From assembly GCF_024159085.1 (NCBI RefSeq), contig NZ_JAMZDE010000008.1, positions 186,001-250,000 of the forward strand: a stretch of DNA of 64,000 bases, written 5' to 3'. The notes under the pieces are model-generated. The model worked only from the letters and a program-made list of their open reading frames with translations, made no database searches and was not told the origin of the DNA. Below, one piece after another: positions 59,045 through 64,000 of this stretch (its first letter is position 1; each line of letters starts with the position of its first letter). The stretch is from Idiomarina rhizosphaerae (GTDB taxonomy: Bacteria > Pseudomonadota > Gammaproteobacteria > Enterobacterales > Alteromonadaceae). The position numbers were made by a program, and so were the translations under genes.

Positions 59045-59434
59045 ATGCCGACATCTCCACACTTTTACCGCTGGTTAACACAAGTTTGTTACTGGCCACT
59101 GCTCATTTTAGTTGCACTGTGGCACGGTATGCCAACCGATGCGCCGGGCACATTGCCAGCTTATATTGCTTTGTTCCTCTGGGTGCTGCCGTTATTGTTT
59201 CCTCTGCATGGGCTGGTTAAAGGCAAACCTTATACCCACGCATGGACTAACTTTGTTTTGATGTTTTATTTTCTGCATGGCTTAACGGTGGTCTACACCC
59301 ACCCGGACGAGCGTTTGTGGTCAATACTGGAGCTGATATTTACAACCGGCGCATTTATCGGTGCAACAGGTTATGCCCGCTATCAGGGAAGAGCTCAGGG
59401 GTTAGGACTGAAAAAACTGAAAGACTACGACTAA
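59045..59434 (+). CDS. DUF2069 inner-membrane protein
   Basis: Predicted 129-residue membrane protein with four helices (about 13-30, 37-56, 68-84, 92-112) and a basic C-terminus (RYQGRAQGLGLKKLKD). Matches DUF2069, which in many gammaproteobacteria lies next to wrbA, yfgD and hda, as here. AGGAA precedes the ATG, 9 bp after the WrbA-like gene. Function unknown. Its stop overlaps the convergent hda stop by 4 bp. Confidence 0.88.
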   Translation: MPTSPHFYRWLTQVCYWPLLILVALWHGMPTDAPGTLPAYIALFLWVLPLLFPLHGLVKGKPYTHAWTNFVLMFYFLHGLTVVYTHPDERLWSILELIFTTGAFIGATGYARYQGRAQGLGLKKLKDYD

Positions 59435-60144
59435 ATTTCGAGAACCTGCTTAACAAAAGGAATTGTTAAGCGGCGTTGGTAAGTAATAGAGGCTTTATCA
59501 AGCTCGTTTAACGCTTTCATTAAATCCCGCATGGAACGACCCAGCCGTTGAGTCATAAAAGCCGCAACATCGTTCGGCAACTCCAGTCCACGCCATTGCG
59601 CCCGCAAAATTAACGCATTAATTTTTTCTTCGTCGTTCAGCGGCTGAACCTGAAAGCCCGTTGCCCACTGGAAACGCGATTGTAAATCCGGTAACAGCAC
59701 TTTAGTTTGAGCAGCCGACTGTTTAGCCGTCATGACCAAACGTGTCGACTCATTATCGGTTACGCGATTAATAAGCGAGAACAACTCAAAACTCCAATTC
59801 TGTTCCAGCGTCACCGTATCAATATCATCCAGACAAATAAGATCAGCTTGATCAATTCCCTGCAGAACGGCCGATGCATCGGCTTTAGCCAGCTCACGCA
59901 AAGGTAAATACGCAATGCGGTATTGCGACCCGGCCGAGGCTATGACGCTGTGCATTAGGTGACTTTTACCTACCCCACTCGCTCCCGACAGCCATGTCAG
60001 TTGCTGGCTTCTCCTTAGCGGAGGCTCAGTTGTAGGCAAACTCTCTAACCAACTTAATAATGTTAAGTTGTCGCCCGCAAGAAAGGTAGAAAATATCTCG
60101 TCATCCGGCAACTGTACGGCTAACGGTAGTTGCTGTGGTGACAT
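59431..60144 (-). CDS. hda: DnaA regulatory inactivator Hda
   Basis: AAA+ protein that, with the DNA-loaded beta clamp, promotes ATP hydrolysis by DnaA and so limits replication to one start per cycle. Seen: 237 residues; N-terminal clamp-binding motif QLPLAVQLPD (QLxLP-type); Walker A GASGVGKSH near 53; Walker B LICLDDID near 105; sensor and lid with QRLGRSMRDLMKALNELD near the end. Its ATG shares one base with the DUF2066 stop, so the two form an operon. Confidence 0.95.
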   Translation of the reverse strand: MSPQQLPLAVQLPDDEIFSTFLAGDNLTLLSWLESLPTTEPPLRRSQQLTWLSGASGVGKSHLMHSVIASAGSQYRIAYLPLRELAKADASAVLQGIDQADLICLDDIDTVTLEQNWSFELFSLINRVTDNESTRLVMTAKQSAAQTKVLLPDLQSRFQWATGFQVQPLNDEEKINALILRAQWRGLELPNDVAAFMTQRLGRSMRDLMKALNELDKASITYQRRLTIPFVKQVLEI

Positions 60145-61229
60145 CAGCGGTTCTCATTCCAACGGTAAACCGGTGTTTCGGCCTGCTGCGGCGCAACAAA
60201 GGGGCCCACTTCCTGTGAAACCAGACGCCCATCCAGATTAATAGCCTGCAGTATCTGATCGACCGGGCCGTTAACCACAATCTCGAATTCGCTCATAGCT
60301 TGCGAGTATTCAAGTAAACGAACTTCACTAACAGAGACAATGCTATCTAAAAATGCTTCCAACTCTAAAACACGGCTTAAGCTACTTAACTTTTCAACTT
60401 TAATCATTAACGTATTACGAACATTTTCATCGCCTGCGGTAACACTGTACTGCTTAGCCAACTGCGCCATTAGCTGCTCGACCAGAGGCTCGGCAAGCCA
60501 GTCGGGACTGGTTGCTGTAACTTCACCGGAAAAGCGGTCATCTCCCACTTCAACAAACCAGTTTAAACTCCAGGGCTTTTCCTCGTTATCCTGACGAATT
60601 ATACGACCAATCAATAAACCGTCTGTGCCGTAGCGCTCTGTAGTGGTTCTTACCGGGTCTAAAAAGCGCCCCCAGACATCGGTTGCGTTTATGGTGAAAC
60701 TGTCGGTCAAATCCATCAGAGGCAGCTGAATTGGAATACTGTATTGCTGCGCAAAGAACCTGAGTTGCTGGGTGAATACCGATTCGCTATTACTGTCGAT
60801 GATTACGCGCTGACCGTTGCTGTTTTCCTTCGCTATCCACAGCATCAGTTGCGGTCGACGGCTGCCCCAGTAGGGTAGCTGTTGCTCAGCTAGCAGTGCG
60901 CGCAACTTGCGGCCGTCAAATGTCGCCGTTAAAGTTCGCTGTCCTTCATTTTCGCTGTAACCGTATTGAACCAGGTAATTGTTCACATCACTCTTTGCCC
61001 GCTGTATAGCGTCATGCCCAGTCAACTCGGCTTGCCCCGTTAATTTTGTGATAACACGGTCAAACGCTTTCTCTATTGCCTGTTGCCGGTGAGAAGAACT
61101 CTGCGAAGCCACTTGCACTTCTGCTGAATACAAATTTTCAATCAACCGCGCTTCGGCATCCGTAACCATAAAAAGGCTAAACAGAAAAAATAAACTGGCA
61201 GCGAAGTAATGAATCTGCGACTTTGACAT
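60144..61229 (-). CDS. DUF2066 exported protein
   Basis: Predicted periplasmic protein of 361 residues, family DUF2066, unknown function. Seen: signal peptide (about 3-27, ending ADAEA), an N-terminal domain with HRQQAIEKAFDRVITKLTG, and a long alternating region with PYWGSRRPQLMLWIA. The frame is open to 61322; ATG 61229 is preferred as it gives a clean signal peptide, though its ribosome site is weak. Neighbours of this family are often hda, purM and DUF2069 genes. It overlaps hda by one base. Confidence 0.82.
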   Translation of the reverse strand: MSKSQIHYFAASLFFLFSLFMVTDAEARLIENLYSAEVQVASQSSSHRQQAIEKAFDRVITKLTGQAELTGHDAIQRAKSDVNNYLVQYGYSENEGQRTLTATFDGRKLRALLAEQQLPYWGSRRPQLMLWIAKENSNGQRVIIDSNSESVFTQQLRFFAQQYSIPIQLPLMDLTDSFTINATDVWGRFLDPVRTTTERYGTDGLLIGRIIRQDNEEKPWSLNWFVEVGDDRFSGEVTATSPDWLAEPLVEQLMAQLAKQYSVTAGDENVRNTLMIKVEKLSSLSRVLELEAFLDSIVSVSEVRLLEYSQAMSEFEIVVNGPVDQILQAINLDGRLVSQEVGPFVAPQQAETPVYRWNENR

Positions 61230-61381
61230 GTCATTATCCAAATAAGACTTTGAGAGCATATTAAACAGCCAGGTAGCGAACAGCAAGTAACAACTTGTGG
61301 ATAAGCTTGTGGGAATCTTCACTAGGAAAATAAAGCCACTAACGGTAGTATTGCGACAAACGGACGAAGGGTGACAAAGGC

Positions 61382-62668
61382 ATGCTAAAACAACAACTTC
61401 GCGGTATCAGCTCACTGCTCGGCAGTATCAGTTTAATTGGGGTCTGTGTTGGCATGACCAGTACCCTTTTAAGTTTGCGCGCTACCATTGAAGGTTTTGG
61501 TACCCTGGTTACCGGCTTTATCATGTCAGCCTATTTTATCGGCTATTTATTTGGCTCGACCCGCGCACCAAAAGATATTCGCCGGGTAGGCTATATTCGT
61601 TCATTCGGCGGCCTTGCCGCACTGGCCGCATTTAGTATTCTGATGCAGGCCATCTGGGTCGATCCGGTGGTCTGGTTCGTCATGCGTTTTATAACCGGTT
61701 TCGCTATTTCTGGTATTTTCGTCATTGTTGAAAGCTGGCTTAATACCATGGCAGATAACCGTAGCCGCGGCACCCTGCTGTCAGTTTATCTGGTCATTAT
61801 TTATAGCGGGCTTATTGTCGGGCAGCTTATTCTCGGTGTTGCCGACCCGGCCGGTTTCGTTGCTTTCGCTATTGTTGCTCTGCTCATTAACTTAGCGCTT
61901 ATTCCCATTCTGGTCAGCGTTACGGCTGAGCCTACAACGCACGAAAACAGAAAAGTCCCCATTTCACTGCTGCTGAAAACCGTTCCACTGGGCGTTATTA
62001 ATGCTTTTATAATGCAGGCCTGCTACGCCATGTTTTACGGTATAGGGCCTATGTATGCTTCCTACATCGGCCTTAGTGTGGTGCAAATTACCTTTTTCAT
62101 GGCAGCCTTTATTGCCGGTGGCTTAGTGTCGCAGGCACCCTTTGGTTTGTTATCAGACCGAATAGACCGTCGTTTTGTCATTGCCATTTGCGCCGCTGGG
62201 GGAACACTGACCGCTGCTGCTCTGTCGCAGCTCGATGCATCAAACGCCATTTTCATTTACTTAAATGTGGGGCTTTTAGGCGCCTTCATACTGCCCTTGT
62301 ACTCTCTGGGTATGGCACACACCAACGACTATCTGGAACGTGACCAAATGGTGGGAGCAACCGGTGCCATCATTAAAATTGGGGGAGCAGGCTCTATTAT
62401 TGGTGCGCCTGCGGTAGCCGCGTTAATGCAGTTTGGTGCCATTAATTACTTCTTTTTACTCTTAGCCGCGCTTACCTCCTGTGTTGGCTTTTATTCTCTG
62501 TACCGCATTACACGTCGGGCAAAAGCAGAAGACCAGCTGCACAGCAACTTTGCCATACTGGCACCGTCACAAACTTCTGATGAACTTTTAACGTCAATGG
62601 CTGAGGAAGCCCCGGAAACGGAAGAAGAAGACGACGAGGAAATGGAATCCAACGCCGTCCTTCGTTAA
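61382..62668 (+). CDS. MFS transporter, YcaD-like
   Basis: Inner-membrane secondary transporter of 428 residues with about 12 helices. Seen: an MFS loop YFIGYLFGSTRAPKDIRRVGYIR near 52-74 (loop 2-3), RFITGFAISGIFVIVESWLN near 102, and the second-half QAPFGLLSDRIDRRFVI, the classic loop 8-9. ESWL and the overall pattern match the YcaD group of the family. The C-terminus ends in an acidic tail (ETEEEDDEEMESN). Substrate unknown. It meets pgm tail to tail with a 4-bp gap. Confidence 0.9.
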   Translation: MLKQQLRGISSLLGSISLIGVCVGMTSTLLSLRATIEGFGTLVTGFIMSAYFIGYLFGSTRAPKDIRRVGYIRSFGGLAALAAFSILMQAIWVDPVVWFVMRFITGFAISGIFVIVESWLNTMADNRSRGTLLSVYLVIIYSGLIVGQLILGVADPAGFVAFAIVALLINLALIPILVSVTAEPTTHENRKVPISLLLKTVPLGVINAFIMQACYAMFYGIGPMYASYIGLSVVQITFFMAAFIAGGLVSQAPFGLLSDRIDRRFVIAICAAGGTLTAAALSQLDASNAIFIYLNVGLLGAFILPLYSLGMAHTNDYLERDQMVGATGAIIKIGGAGSIIGAPAVAALMQFGAINYFFLLLAALTSCVGFYSLYRITRRAKAEDQLHSNFAILAPSQTSDELLTSMAEEAPETEEEDDEEMESNAVLR

Positions 62669-62672
62669 AGGC

Positions 62673-64000
62673 TTAGTCTGACAGCAGGTCATTAACCCAG
62701 GTGGTGGCCTGCTCCAGAATGTCATCCAGATGTTGCTCGCTGACAAAGCTTTCTGCATAAATTTTATAAACGGGTTCTGTGCCTGAAGGTCTGGCAGCAA
62801 ACCATCCGTTCTCGGTAGTCACTTTTATCCCACCAAACTGAGCGTCATTCCCTGCCGCTTTGGTAGAAATGTCAGACACACTGTCGCCCGCCAGTTCAGG
62901 CAATTTTACTTTATAGGCTCGAATGTCTTTAAAGCGCCCATTCTTTTGTGCACTGGAAGCCGTATCAACCCGACGATAATAAGCCGTACCATGTTGCTGG
63001 CATAAGTCATCGTAATACTGTCCGGGGTTTTTACCGGTTTTCGCCAGTATTTCAGCTGCCAGCAGTGCCATGACAATGCCGTCTTTATCGGTCGTCCAGG
63101 TATTGCCTTTACGGTCAAGTAAAGTAGCACCGGCACTTTCTTCACCGGCAAACGCAATTGAACGCTCGAACAGTCCTTTAGCAAACCATTTAAACCCCAC
63201 CGGTACTTCCATCAGAGGTCGCTCGTTTGCGCCCACCACTCGGTCGATCATGGCACTGGACACTAAAGTTTTTCCAATAGCAATACTGTTATCCCAGTCG
63301 CGGTTCTTACATAAGTAGTCTATTGCAACAGACAAATAATGATTCGGATTCAGCAAGCCGTGTGTCGGAGTCACTATGCCATGACGGTCGTAGTCCGGGT
63401 CGTTACCAAAAGCCAAATCGTAGTTGTCTTTTAGCTCAAGTAAGCTGGCCATGGCAAAAGGCGACGAACAATCCATTCGAATTTTGCCGTCTTTATCCAG
63501 TGGCATAAACGAGAATGTCGGGTCAACCACGGCATTGCGAACTTCAATCGACAAGTTATAGTGCTCTGCAATTTGCGTCCAGTACTTAGCACCGGAGCCA
63601 CCCATAGCATCAACGGCCAATGTCAGTTTCGCATTCTGAATAGCCGACATATCAATACAGTCGTCCAGCTGGCTAATATACTGCGTGCGCCAGTCAACAA
63701 AGGTTAGTTTCGGGTGCTGTAATACGTCTTCGCTCTCGCAGGTATTCACCCCGACAAGCCCTGATGACAGCAGCGCGTTTGCGTATTTTTCTATGGTTCG
63801 GGTCACGTCAGAGTCTGCCGGACCACCATGTGACGGGTTGTATTTAAAACCGCCATCTTCTGGTGGGTTATGCGAGGGTGTAATCACCACGCCATCGGCT
63901 TTAGCTTTATTCTCACGATTCCACTCAATAATTGCGCGGCTTAATACCGGCGTTGGCGTATAGTCATGCTCAGCCTGTACCTGAACCTCTATGCCGTTGC
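62673..64000 (-). CDS. pgm: Phosphoglucomutase Pgm, 3' part
   Basis: Interconverts glucose 1-phosphate and glucose 6-phosphate for glycogen, UDP-glucose and cell-surface sugars. The frame is open to the right edge, so the start lies outside; the internal ATG near 63890 is not the real start. Seen in order: the phosphoserine loop TPSHNPPEDGG, metal loop DPDYDRHG, sugar-binding loop GEESAGATLL, and phosphate-binding RPSGTEPVYKIY near the end. The wording GGPADSD after the catalytic loop matches the alpha-D-glucose-specific Pgm of enterobacteria rather than PgcA or ManB. Confidence 0.95.
   Translation of the reverse strand, partial: NGIEVQVQAEHDYTPTPVLSRAIIEWNRENKAKADGVVITPSHNPPEDGGFKYNPSHGGPADSDVTRTIEKYANALLSSGLVGVNTCESEDVLQHPKLTFVDWRTQYISQLDDCIDMSAIQNAKLTLAVDAMGGSGAKYWTQIAEHYNLSIEVRNAVVDPTFSFMPLDKDGKIRMDCSSPFAMASLLELKDNYDLAFGNDPDYDRHGIVTPTHGLLNPNHYLSVAIDYLCKNRDWDNSIAIGKTLVSSAMIDRVVGANERPLMEVPVGFKWFAKGLFERSIAFAGEESAGATLLDRKGNTWTTDKDGIVMALLAAEILAKTGKNPGQYYDDLCQQHGTAYYRRVDTASSAQKNGRFKDIRAYKVKLPELAGDSVSDISTKAAGNDAQFGGIKVTTENGWFAARPSGTEPVYKIYAESFVSEQHLDDILEQATTWVNDLLSD

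Overview
The window is a contiguous piece of a gammaproteobacterial chromosome, most like a marine Alteromonadales genome of the Idiomarina type. The evidence is the family mix: a methylcitrate cycle of the AcnD/PrpF type under a GntR regulator, a monomeric NADP isocitrate dehydrogenase, many peptidases and peptide importers, a TonB receptor paired with a carboxypeptidase, and a BCCT transporter. Base composition looks moderate and fairly even, genes are densely packed on both strands, and I found no rRNA, tRNA, IS element, prophage or CRISPR array. Genus assignment is inference from gene content only.

Layout. 1-7.4 kb: 3' end of dbpA, an exported catalase-peroxidase (katG), and a TonB-dependent receptor followed 8 nt later by an M14 carboxypeptidase. 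7.4-15.6 kb: an outer-membrane barrel, a BCCT transporter, a cNMP/CBS/DUF294 signalling protein with a DEDDh exonuclease, an NIT-domain chemoreceptor and a secreted protein of unknown function. 15.6-22.6 kb: a minus-strand methylcitrate operon (gntR-prpB-prpC-acnD-prpF and a small membrane protein), with a GTAG-headed REP pair between prpB and prpC, a terminator-like hairpin between prpC and acnD, and two near-identical palindromes at the regulator's promoter. 22.7-29.9 kb: TerC-family protein, POT peptide transporter, M24 peptidase, DUF4442 protein, isocitrate dehydrogenase, glyoxalase-like protein. 30-35.8 kb: two-helix membrane protein, YgjP-type metalloprotein, a bacterial voltage-gated cation channel with an acidic filter, uppP, a small exported EGKCG-repeat protein, lysC with a lysine riboswitch, and a zinc alcohol dehydrogenase.

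36-48.5 kb: signalling and envelope genes: a propeller/Y_Y_Y/GGDEF protein overlapping an MBL hydrolase, a MoxR-VWA-phospholipase D operon, a PAS hybrid histidine kinase, a Sel1-like protein, a patatin, a DUF3392 protein, xthA and yfbV. 48.7-61.2 kb: a block that largely preserves the Escherichia coli order yffB-dapE-ypfN-purC-bamC-dapA-bcp-perM-bepA-yfgD-hda, with local additions (a degenerate EIIA-like protein, an M15 peptidase, a TlpA-like lipoprotein, a WrbA-like flavoprotein, DUF2069 and DUF2066 proteins). The end holds an MFS transporter and the 3' part of pgm.

Taken together the metabolism points to growth on peptides and amino acids: peptide uptake (POT, TonB receptor), peptide cleavage (M14, M24), propionyl-CoA disposal (prp operon) and TCA-cycle flux (Icd). 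The signals most worth following are the orphan EGKCG-repeat protein, the EIIA-like protein lacking both phosphotransfer histidines, the cation channel with a calcium-channel-like filter, and the regulatory architecture of the prp operon.
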